Position numbers and translations under genes: made by a program. 64,000 bases of DNA from a bacterium. Its GTDB lineage: Bacteria > Electryoneota > RPQS01. Shown here in pieces: positions 36,984 through 44,026 of this stretch (position 1 is its first letter; every line of letters begins with the position of its first letter). The stretch covers positions 124,001 through 188,000 of the forward strand of contig JAHDVH010000005.1 of assembly GCA_023382385.1 (NCBI GenBank), written 5' to 3'. The notes under the pieces are model-generated. The model did not search any database. It was not told where the DNA came from and worked only from the letters and a program-made list of their open reading frames with translations.

Positions 36984-38766
36984 TCTCGTGCTTCTTCTTG
37001 TGCTGTGAGACTGCGCCTTCAGTTACGCCGTATGCTGAGGCCATGTCCTTACCTTTTCCTTTGTAGACTTCGAGATACTCGAACCAGAACTTCTCAGGAC
37101 CCAAGGCCTTCAGTTTCTTCCCGCCTGACTCGGATCCGCGAAGCAATTCTGCGACTTGTGTTGGTGCGAACTGTTTGAGATGGTCAAGCGTGATTTGATC
37201 TGCGTCCACAGAGTTCAGCAACTGGTTGACGGTCTGGCGGAGTTCATCAATGTTTGCGGGCCAGTGATAAGCCATCAATGCGGTGATTGCTTCCGGGGTC
37301 CACGATTTGACGGGGAGATGCATGTCTATTGCTGCGGATTCAGTTACCATCAACAGAATATCCGGTAAGTCACCCAAGCGCTCTGACAGGCCCGGCACTT
37401 TCAGTTGTACGCCTGACAAAAGCAGGTGTAGACCTGCAAGGAATCGACCGTCGCGTACCGCGAGGGAAAGATCCTTCGATGTTGAAACCAGAATGCTGGC
37501 TCTTAACTTATGACTCTTTGTGCTTCCGACGGGCAAATACTTTTTGTCTTCAAGTGCCCGAAGCAGCTTGGATTGAAGCGGGAGGGACAAATCAGATATC
37601 TCTTCGAGAAAGAGAGTGCCACCCTCCGTTAGGCCGAATGCGCCCAGTCTTTCAGTTGTGGCACCCGTTCGAGTCTCCAAGGCATACCCAAATAGATCGT
37701 TCTCGAACGCCGGTTGTTTGGACTCGGAGCAGTTAATGCGCATGAATTGGCGGTGCGCACGAGCGCTCTTTGCGTGCATGAAAAGGGCAAACTCATGTTT
37801 TCCGGAGCCACGTGGTCCAGTAATTAGAACCGGCTTCTCTACATTTGCTAGTCGAACGGCATTGCGACAGGCTTCCTGGAAAATGGTTGTCTTGCCGACT
37901 AGTCCGCCTGTACGAATCTCGCGCGACCTTGGGTTGCTAAGCCCACTTGAAGCTTGCGCGAACCACTCCAGGCGCTCATGCTCCTTTACAAACAGCGCAA
38001 GCAATTCAAGCACCGCTCGTGGACTGAATACGCGCAGTTCCAAACTGGACAACAGAGAATGCTCCGACTTGGGTTTCGCTTTTCCTTCACTCTGAATGAC
38101 ACCCCAAACCTCCTGCACAATCTCCTTGTCATTGAGCTTCAGTCGCCCATGCCCCAGAATCTGCATCACCACCCTGCTATACGTCTTATCTTCTTTCCGT
38201 GGGCGCAGTAAGCGATCAAAGACTGCGTGAGTTCCCCATCTTGAGTTGAGCGGATCAATATCGTGATCGTACGGAGCCTTTTGCTTAAATACTGGAACGA
38301 AACAATACGTAAGTCCATTAATAACTCTGCTGGGCACAAAGACCAAGTCATCAGGGGCAAGCTTCTTCTTAGGTGAAAATTGATCCAAAATATAGTCCAC
38401 ACCTTCACGCTCGGCTATTTGCAGGTTTACGGCCCGCTTCGCCAGAGTCTTAAAGTCAAACGTGTCTGAAGTACTCAACACGACGAGGTCCGCGTGTTCT
38501 CCCGTTACCTTCATCAAGTCGCCGTAGGAAAAAGAGAAATCAAAATTTGCCCAGGAATTTCCAAACAACATTGCCTGTCGAAAGAAGGCCATGTAGTTTG
38601 AAAGCAAGAGTTGGTAGAACTGTTCAATGCCAAACATTTTGGCCTGTCGCAGAGCTTCGACCTTGCTCGGGTCTTCAGCCCAGTATTCTAGAAAATACTC
38701 AAGTGACCTCGAAAGAACGGCAAGTTCCCGTGGATCTAATGGGTCCTTGGTGCGGTTGTTACTCAT
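36967..38766 (-). CDS. degenerate sigma54-activator-like AAA+ protein
   Basis: 599 aa. Unknown N-terminal domain (1-285), then a bacterial enhancer-binding-protein-type AAA+ domain (about 288-530) and a C-terminal helix-turn-helix (about 570-592, ASAYGVTEGAVSQHKKKH). Walker A GPRGSGKH (317-324) and Walker-B-like LFLEEI (385-390) are present. The sigma54-contact loop GAFTGA is ETRTGA (364-369), and both arginine fingers expected in GRFRxDLYYRLN are missing (GRFLAGLHLLLS, 440-451). So it probably does not activate sigma54. A nucleotide-responsive repressor or a sensor is more likely. It is divergent from the ubiquitin-like cassette. Confidence 0.85.
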   Translation of the reverse strand: MSNNRTKDPLDPRELAVLSRSLEYFLEYWAEDPSKVEALRQAKMFGIEQFYQLLLSNYMAFFRQAMLFGNSWANFDFSFSYGDLMKVTGEHADLVVLSTSDTFDFKTLAKRAVNLQIAEREGVDYILDQFSPKKKLAPDDLVFVPSRVINGLTYCFVPVFKQKAPYDHDIDPLNSRWGTHAVFDRLLRPRKEDKTYSRVVMQILGHGRLKLNDKEIVQEVWGVIQSEGKAKPKSEHSLLSSLELRVFSPRAVLELLALFVKEHERLEWFAQASSGLSNPRSREIRTGGLVGKTTIFQEACRNAVRLANVEKPVLITGPRGSGKHEFALFMHAKSARAHRQFMRINCSESKQPAFENDLFGYALETRTGATTERLGAFGLTEGGTLFLEEISDLSLPLQSKLLRALEDKKYLPVGSTKSHKLRASILVSTSKDLSLAVRDGRFLAGLHLLLSGVQLKVPGLSERLGDLPDILLMVTESAAIDMHLPVKSWTPEAITALMAYHWPANIDELRQTVNQLLNSVDADQITLDHLKQFAPTQVAELLRGSESGGKKLKALGPEKFWFEYLEVYKGKGKDMASAYGVTEGAVSQHKKKHEKFRPT

Positions 38767-38873
38767 ACTGGTTGCAGGTAGGGTTCTTACGTGAACGATG
38801 AGGATTCAGGGTGAAGCTGCGTAGGCATGACCACTGTCCGATTGCGTGGGTCATAAGCTCTCTCCTTCAATTT

Positions 38874-38893
38874 AACAATATTGTCGAATTGTT
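38874..38893. promoter_or_regulatory. inverted repeat in the divergent control region of the UBL cassette
   Basis: AACAAT (38874-38879) and ATTGTT (38888-38893) are separated by 8 bp and lie in the 260-bp gap between the AAA+ gene and the UBL gene. The rest of the gap holds small hairpins in the UBL leader (GAACC-AA-GGTTC near 38963 and CCCGC-AGTC-GCGGG near 38978) and no clear gene or -24/-12 element. Confidence 0.4.
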
Positions 38894-39026
38894 TCAACAT
38901 CAAATCGACCGGACACTGTAAGACACTTTGGTGCATGTCGAGAATTTAAGGCATAAGAAGTTGAACCAAGGTTCGTCCCGCAGTCGCGGGGCGGCGAAGT
39001 TGATCAACCCAATTCAGGAGAAGGTT

Positions 39027-39239
39027 ATGAAGTGCAAGGTCTTGTGCTTAGGACGGTCGGCGAAGGAGATCGAAATTGGTGAAGGCACCACGGTGGAGCA
39101 GGCCATCTCGCAGGCCGGTTTCCCGAAGGATTCAAGTTACACCCGGCACCTGAACGGCAGTCCGTGCTTTGATTCGGACGTGCTGGTCGACGGGGCAGTG
39201 CTCACGCTCGTGCCACAAGTGAAAGGCGGGGGTTGGTAG
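39027..39239 (+). CDS. ubiquitin-like protein (beta-grasp) with C-terminal GGGW
   Basis: 70 aa. The layout fits a beta-grasp fold: two strands (KCKVLCLGRSAKEIEIGEGT), a helix (TVEQAISQAGF), then strands leading to AVLTLVPQVKGGGW. The Gly67-Gly68-Gly69 tail with one extra residue (Trp70) resembles ubiquitin-like precursors and the MoaD/ThiS end. The start at 39027 has AGGAGAAGG 3-8 nt upstream. The open frame back to 38928 lacks one. It is first of four genes encoding UBL, E2, JAB and E1 homologues. The presence of an E2 favours protein conjugation over sulfur transfer. Upstream is the divergent AAA+ regulator, downstream a strong hairpin. Confidence 0.85.
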   Translation: MKCKVLCLGRSAKEIEIGEGTTVEQAISQAGFPKDSSYTRHLNGSPCFDSDVLVDGAVLTLVPQVKGGGW

Positions 39240-39266
39240 GCAGGATTCTTCTCTGCCTGCCTATCA

Positions 39267-39305
39267 AGGGAGGGCTGTGATCTACGTGGTCATGGCCCTC
39301 TCTTT
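39267..39305 (+). terminator. attenuator-like hairpin between UBL and E2 genes
   Basis: A 14-bp stem with three G-T pairs (39267-39280 with 39290-39303) closes a 9-nt loop and leads into TTTCC. A second stem at about 39236-39264 covers the UBL stop codon (GTAGGCAGG with CCTGCCTAT). Partial termination here would yield more UBL message than enzyme message. Confidence 0.55.
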
Positions 39306-39322
39306 CCTCCGGAGGAACGCTT

Positions 39323-40420
39323 ATGATTGAACAACGGATTCAAACCCTGTGTGACTTCCATGCCCAAAAGTGGCATTGTCCGATTACGCTAATCAAGCAG
39401 GAGCTTGATATTCACGCGTGGCATGAAGTCGGGATTGCTGTCTGCGTGAACGCAGATAAGGATTCGCAATTCTGCAAGGACCTGTTCGGTGACAGCATCA
39501 TGATGGAAGGCGTGCTTGTCGGCAAGGTATCCCCGACTTGGCTTGTCCTGTACGGTGCACCGCGTGTCGATGTGACATCGAATATCCTTGATGCCCATCT
39601 GCCGCGCATGTGCCGTGCGTTTCGTAAGGGGAAAAGGGAATCCCTGATCGACACCATGCAAACCGTTGCCGCCGAACGGAAGCATGAACTTGCTGTTTCA
39701 CTGCGCGATGGCAAGTATGAACTCGAACGACTGTGCATGCAGGTGATGACGTTGTCGCGGAAGATCGAAGGAGACCGTGAGATACTGAATATGTTCAGCA
39801 AAGCGCCTGACTTCATAAAGGCTAAGGCGACGCGAGCATTCGTGGAAATGATGAAGCTGGTACCATCGTGCTACTCGCATATCAACGTCGTCGAGAAGTC
39901 TGTGCTTGCCGAGACGTATCCGATCACTTTGGAACACGATGGCGGCAGTTATCACTTCGAGCCTTACGTGGTTGAAGTAGATCTCGACAAAGGTAAAGTG
40001 TTGATCAGTGGCGGTACAGAAATGAACGGCTATGTTCATCCGCATGTTACGGATGATCCGAATAACATTTGTTGGGGTAACATTGGAAACCTTGTGTCGC
40101 GACTGACTGGTGAGCTTGATTTGCATGGATTGCTTCAATTGGTGCATCAGTTTCTGCATTCCTACAACAGCAGTGATCCGTTTCAGCGCATCGAGAAGTG
40201 GGATCCTGATTGGGTTGAAGAAAGCGATGATGACGATCCGTACTGTTCGTGGTGTGACGACTACGGTCATGAGATCGACAACTGCGACTCCTGCTGGTGG
40301 TGTGAGCATTGTCAGCAGTATGATGATCACGATGAAGACCACTGTCCAAACGCTCCGAAGGGCGAAGAAGAGGAGGATGTCGATGCAGAACCTGCAGAGG
40401 ACACCGCAACCGCCGGTTGA
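39323..40420 (+). CDS. E2-like ubiquitin-conjugating protein with Cys-rich C-terminal tail
   Basis: 365 aa. The N-terminal part (1-165) is unknown and includes a helical stretch around 115-160. The 170-300 region fits an E2/UBC fold: YHFEPYVVEVDL, then HPHVTDDPNNICWGN with candidate catalytic Cys250 (HPN...iCL in classical E2s), then LLQLVHQFLHSYNSSDPFQR. The tail has C308-x2-C311-x9-C321-x2-C324-x2-C327-x2-C330-x10-C341, likely a zinc site, in a strongly acidic context. GGAGGAACGCTT precedes the ATG. It overlaps the JAB gene by 38 nt. Inference: it takes UBL from the E1 and passes it to targets, with the tail perhaps acting as a built-in target-binding or RING-like module. Confidence 0.82.
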   Translation: MIEQRIQTLCDFHAQKWHCPITLIKQELDIHAWHEVGIAVCVNADKDSQFCKDLFGDSIMMEGVLVGKVSPTWLVLYGAPRVDVTSNILDAHLPRMCRAFRKGKRESLIDTMQTVAAERKHELAVSLRDGKYELERLCMQVMTLSRKIEGDREILNMFSKAPDFIKAKATRAFVEMMKLVPSCYSHINVVEKSVLAETYPITLEHDGGSYHFEPYVVEVDLDKGKVLISGGTEMNGYVHPHVTDDPNNICWGNIGNLVSRLTGELDLHGLLQLVHQFLHSYNSSDPFQRIEKWDPDWVEESDDDDPYCSWCDDYGHEIDNCDSCWWCEHCQQYDDHDEDHCPNAPKGEEEEDVDAEPAEDTATAG

Positions 40421-41099
40421 CACCGGGATCAAGATCCAAGTCGAAGCGACCGCGATGCAGAAGCTCTGGCTGTGGACGGACTTTGCCAAGGGGGAGGTCA
40501 GCTGTCTTGGACTCGTCGATGAAGTCATCAGCACCGAGACTGGTCGCACAACGGCGTTGGTCGTCACGGACTTCTATCTGGTCAAACAGAACTGTTCTTA
40601 TGAAGAAACCGACATGGATGCAACGGATGTGGCGCGGCTGATATTCGAATTGGAAGCGAAAGGTATTGACTTCCGAAAGCTTCGATGCTGGGCACATTCC
40701 CACGGCAGCATGTCCGTGTTCTGGAGTGGTCAGGATGAATCCTGCATCAGCGGGCTTGCCAATAATGAATGGTTGCTATCCCTGGTCGTCAATAAGCGTC
40801 GCGACACACAGATGCGTCTGGATCAATACCACCCAGCGCATCTCTATCTGGCAGATGTCACGTGGGAAGTAGTATATCCATTGGTGGACGGTCTGGCAGA
40901 AGCATGCTTTGACGAGTTCAAAGCCAAAGTCACGGAGTCCCACTATCACATTGCCCCAAGGGGGTCGCGGGAGAAGTCCTTTCTCGGTGACCTGAAGTCT
41001 GCGAACGAAAGAGGCGCACTTACCGATGAAGACCTGATGGAAGAGATGGACTGGCTGGGATTGCACAGGGATGAACTCGATGAACTCGAACCGTTTTAG
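40383..41099 (+). CDS. JAB/MPN (JAMM) metalloprotease of the UBL cassette
   Basis: 238 aa. The full JAMM set is present: Glu38 (KGEVSCLG), His105-x-His107 (WAHSHGSMSVFW), Ser115 and Asp118 (SGQD), with exact H-x-H-x7-S-x2-D spacing. Such enzymes bind Zn2+ and cut after the Gly-Gly of ubiquitin-like proteins. Here it could remove Trp70 from the UBL precursor and deconjugate targets. The start at 40383 has AGGAGG 6 nt upstream, inside the E2 gene. The longer open frame back to 40110 is a shadow of E2. The C-terminal third is acidic and of unknown role. It lies 8 bp before the E1 gene. Confidence 0.92.
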   Translation: MQNLQRTPQPPVDTGIKIQVEATAMQKLWLWTDFAKGEVSCLGLVDEVISTETGRTTALVVTDFYLVKQNCSYEETDMDATDVARLIFELEAKGIDFRKLRCWAHSHGSMSVFWSGQDESCISGLANNEWLLSLVVNKRRDTQMRLDQYHPAHLYLADVTWEVVYPLVDGLAEACFDEFKAKVTESHYHIAPRGSREKSFLGDLKSANERGALTDEDLMEEMDWLGLHRDELDELEPF

Positions 41100-41107
41100 G
41101 AGAGCCC

Positions 41108-41764
41108 ATGACAGATCCAAGATTTCTTCGACAGCAGGATGTTGTCGATGCCGAGAAGCTTGCGAAGTTACAAGTCTCTTTGATCGGTCTGGGTTCCATT
41201 GGGAGCGTTACGGGGTTGTATCTTGCCAGGATGGGCGTCTGCCAGCTGACCTGCTTCGATGCCGATGTTGTGGACATTCACAATGTCAGCAATCAGGCTT
41301 ATGGGATTTCTGATATTGGACTGCTGAAGGCCGATGCATTTGCGACTCTCGTGGAGAATCAGACAGGACTGCTGCCAAACACTGTTGGCATCCAGTATGA
41401 CGGTCGGCAGCTTGCTGGCATTGTGATCTCGGCGGTGGATTCCATGAAGTCACGCGAGACTATCTGGAAGTCTATTCGTGATCACCCACAGCTGCAGTTG
41501 TACATTGATGCACGCATGGGACTTGAAACGCTTATCGTGCATGCAGTCAGACCGCAGATCAAGACAGAACGCGTAGAGTATACGCATTCGATTATCTCAG
41601 ATGATCAAGCACTTCAAGAACCATGCACGGCACGGACGATTTGTTACACGCCGTTGATGGCTGCGAGCGTGATCTGCTCGCTTGTGAAGCGGTATGTTTG
41701 CGATGAGATGATACCTGCGAGGATTGTGCTTGACCTTGCGACGATTACAGTCCTTGCTGATTAG
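41108..41764 (+). CDS. ThiF/E1-like UBL-activating enzyme
   Basis: 218 aa, short for the family and consisting only of the adenylation domain. Nucleotide motif LIGLGSIGSVTGLYLARMG (Gly27, Gly29, Gly32), the acidic strand CFDADVVDIHNVSNQ, a basic/DAR pattern (YIDARMGLETLIV), and a candidate catalytic Cys173 in EPCTARTICYTP, where E1-like enzymes carry the thioester Cys. Family knowledge: it adenylates the UBL C-terminus and transfers it as thioester. AGGAG lies 7 nt before the ATG. It is last gene of the cassette. Confidence 0.92.
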   Translation: MTDPRFLRQQDVVDAEKLAKLQVSLIGLGSIGSVTGLYLARMGVCQLTCFDADVVDIHNVSNQAYGISDIGLLKADAFATLVENQTGLLPNTVGIQYDGRQLAGIVISAVDSMKSRETIWKSIRDHPQLQLYIDARMGLETLIVHAVRPQIKTERVEYTHSIISDDQALQEPCTARTICYTPLMAASVICSLVKRYVCDEMIPARIVLDLATITVLAD

Positions 41765-42140
41765 TCCAAAGTAAGGGGGTAACCCCTTCTTTTACAATCC
41801 GTAGGGATCATAACTACAATGAGATCAACATTGTCCGCACTTGACGTTGCTATTTCACATCGTAAAACACATATTTAGTGTGAAAGTCACGTAAACCCTT
41901 CGAAAACGAGGTAGGATTTCGTTGGGTCTTTGAGAAGTCAACATCGGTTTTGTAAATTATTAATCGCCGCAAGTGATTGCCATTTCTGTAATATCGCACT
42001 CTCAGGTGCGGGATTACGCTCACATGCATACAAGTTCAACCTAACTCAGGACTAAAATGAGACTATTGACTAAGTCAAATCGAAATCCTTTCTTGTTCTC
42101 AGGTCTTGGGAAACAGATGGGTGAACTAATCTTGAAGACC
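41765..42140. other. non-coding gap after the UBL cassette
   Basis: About 290 bp without an ORF, then an in-frame 84-nt extension of the next gene that I regard as leader. AT-rich around 41930-42000. No clear terminator hairpin is visible after the E1 gene, so read-through into the secreted-protein genes is possible. Confidence 0.5.
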
Positions 42141-43976
42141 ATGATCATGACGCGAATTCTATCTGTATTCAATCTTTTGAAGCGGGTGGGGTTCGCGGTT
42201 TTGTTTGTTGCGACTGCGAATACTTTTGCCCAGCATCAGGCGCCGATCGAGTGGGAACAACCGCGCTGGGCGAACCTTACCGGCTGGCCGGGGCTGCCGC
42301 GAATCCGTACGCTACGGGTGATTCCGATGGGTGACACGCTGTTGTTCACAGGGTTCCGTATGGCCCCGAATCAAGTCCATGACACGCTTCTGGTCTGCTC
42401 CAGCTTTGACAACGGGCAGACGTTCACGCCGTGGATTCCCATTACCGATGGAAACACGGCGGCATATGGCATTTGGACGGGTTCCGCCGGCAGATTCTAT
42501 TGCTTTGTAAACAAGGATATTCCATTGCCGTGGGCAGGCTGGGTCCTTGTGAGCGAGGACGGCGGTCTGACGTGGAGCGCCCCCCGCGCATATCGTGAAA
42601 ATCGCATGTATATGGGAGGATTCGCATCGGGCCTTGACGTGATGGCAAAGTACGTGAACTACGAACACAATGACGCACAAACCAGAACGATCTTCAGCTC
42701 AGACGGTGGCGACACGTGGTCTCCGCCCGTGATCGTGGACACAGCTGCCTTCATTCTGATGGACTTGGATCAATCCATCGCTTTCACCAGAACCAAACGG
42801 CTGCTGATTGACCAGCCGGCACCGTCGCGACATGATCGCCAGATGTACGTCGCCACGGGAGACAGCACGGGCCAGAACTGGACGCCGTTTGAGGTCTTGC
42901 CATGTGAGTATTATGAAAACTGGATGTGCAATGCCGTCATGGATATTTTGGGGGACACGGCCAGCGAAGCGGCAGGCATCTTGGGGATTTTTAGCGACGG
43001 CATCTCTTTGGATCTATGGCCCTTACACTATCGGACCTCTGATGCCGGAGGTGATTGGGAGAGCTGTGTGCCGATGACAGAGGATCCCTATGTGATTCCG
43101 TGGTCTGGCACGAATGTCACGCTAAACATCGGCGTGGGCAAGCTGTGGCTGGTCGGCTGGGAACATCGCAGCCCTGAATGGGGCAATTGGGTGACGACAC
43201 GGTTCAGCGCTAACCACGGGAGGAATTGGTATCCTTTGCAGGCCATCGCGGACAGCTCCATCATGCTGAACGCGCTAAATGGTCAGATCCGGGGCAACCG
43301 GATAGACGTCTATTGGGATCAAGGATGTAATGTGCAATATCCGACTGACTACCGAATGGTTGCGGGGACGATCACGCCGGACACGATTTATCCTGTCATA
43401 CAGATAGTTATTGCACCGCCGGATACGGTGGGCGTCGGGAGTCAGCAGTTGTTTACGATCCATGCCAGCGACAATGATACGCTGTCCGAGGCGAGGTTGA
43501 TCATTGAAGACCGTGACGGCAATACATGGCGTCGAATTCTACGTCATGTTGGCGATGACATCTATGACACAGTGTGGACGGTTCCGGACACGGGCTATTA
43601 CAACTATTGGCTTGAAGCCGAAGACTGGTGGGAGCAGGTAACGCGCTTGCCTGACAGCGGGAGCTTTCACTTTGTCACGGAAGGCTGGACGCATGCCGAT
43701 GATAACCCTCTGTTCCCGGCTTCGTTTCGTGTTTTGCTCTATCCAAATCCTGCCAACACTGCGCCAAACTTAGAGCTTTCGCCGGATTGGTTCGTGCGTG
43801 GTTCGGTTGAGATTTCCGTGCATAATGTCCTCGGGCAAGAGGTGTGGCGTCAGAAGTTGACGGTTCCAACCGCTTCAATCGCTCTGTTAGACGGGAATGC
43901 CGCGACGGGCGTCTATCTCGCACGTGTGTTTTCGGCGCAACATTCAACGACAAAGAAGTTCGTGATACTAAAATAG
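42141..43976 (+). CDS. secreted sialidase-fold/BNR-repeat protein with T9SS sorting domain
   Basis: About 611 aa. The start at 42141 (or 42147) gives a normal signal peptide MTRILSVFNLLKRVGFAVLF with VATANTFA. The ATG at 42057 would add 28 polar residues. BNR/Asp-box phrases occur (SEDGGLTWSAPRA, SSDGGDTWSPPV, SDAGGDWE) as in sialidase-type six-bladed propellers. The Tyr/Arg/Glu catalytic set of sialidases was not identified. The C-terminus is a sorting domain: SFRVLLYPNPANTAPNLEL, then VHNVLGQEVW, then GVYLARVFSAQHSTTKKFVI. It lies inside the mobile element. Confidence 0.8.
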   Translation: MIMTRILSVFNLLKRVGFAVLFVATANTFAQHQAPIEWEQPRWANLTGWPGLPRIRTLRVIPMGDTLLFTGFRMAPNQVHDTLLVCSSFDNGQTFTPWIPITDGNTAAYGIWTGSAGRFYCFVNKDIPLPWAGWVLVSEDGGLTWSAPRAYRENRMYMGGFASGLDVMAKYVNYEHNDAQTRTIFSSDGGDTWSPPVIVDTAAFILMDLDQSIAFTRTKRLLIDQPAPSRHDRQMYVATGDSTGQNWTPFEVLPCEYYENWMCNAVMDILGDTASEAAGILGIFSDGISLDLWPLHYRTSDAGGDWESCVPMTEDPYVIPWSGTNVTLNIGVGKLWLVGWEHRSPEWGNWVTTRFSANHGRNWYPLQAIADSSIMLNALNGQIRGNRIDVYWDQGCNVQYPTDYRMVAGTITPDTIYPVIQIVIAPPDTVGVGSQQLFTIHASDNDTLSEARLIIEDRDGNTWRRILRHVGDDIYDTVWTVPDTGYYNYWLEAEDWWEQVTRLPDSGSFHFVTEGWTHADDNPLFPASFRVLLYPNPANTAPNLELSPDWFVRGSVEISVHNVLGQEVWRQKLTVPTASIALLDGNAATGVYLARVFSAQHSTTKKFVILK

Positions 43977-44026
43977 TGATCCCTGCAGTGCTGTGGCGGG
44001 GACAATTCGTAACCTTAGGAGGAATC

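Noticed and set aside
36967-38766. RtcR (RNA-repair regulator) identity for the AAA+ protein
   Set aside because: The order of domains is similar, but the GAFTGA loop is absent, no rtcAB genes are near and the N-terminus was not recognisable as the RtcR sensor.
38928-39026. 33-residue N-terminal extension of the UBL
   Set aside because: No ribosome site at 38928, and the beta-grasp begins exactly at the SD-preceded ATG at 39027.
40110-40382. 91-residue N-terminal extension of the JAB protein
   Set aside because: It lies entirely within the E2 gene in another frame; AGGAGG before 40383 fixes the start.
39027-41764. MoaD/ThiS sulfur-carrier operon (UBL + ThiF + JAB, as in cysteine synthesis)
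   Set aside because: An E2-like protein lies in the operon and no cysteine, thiamine or molybdopterin biosynthesis gene is near; kept only as an alternative.
39027-41764. PRTRC plasmid system
   Set aside because: It shares ThiF, JAB and UBL-type parts, but the ParB-related and other PRTRC genes are missing and the UBL and E2 look different.
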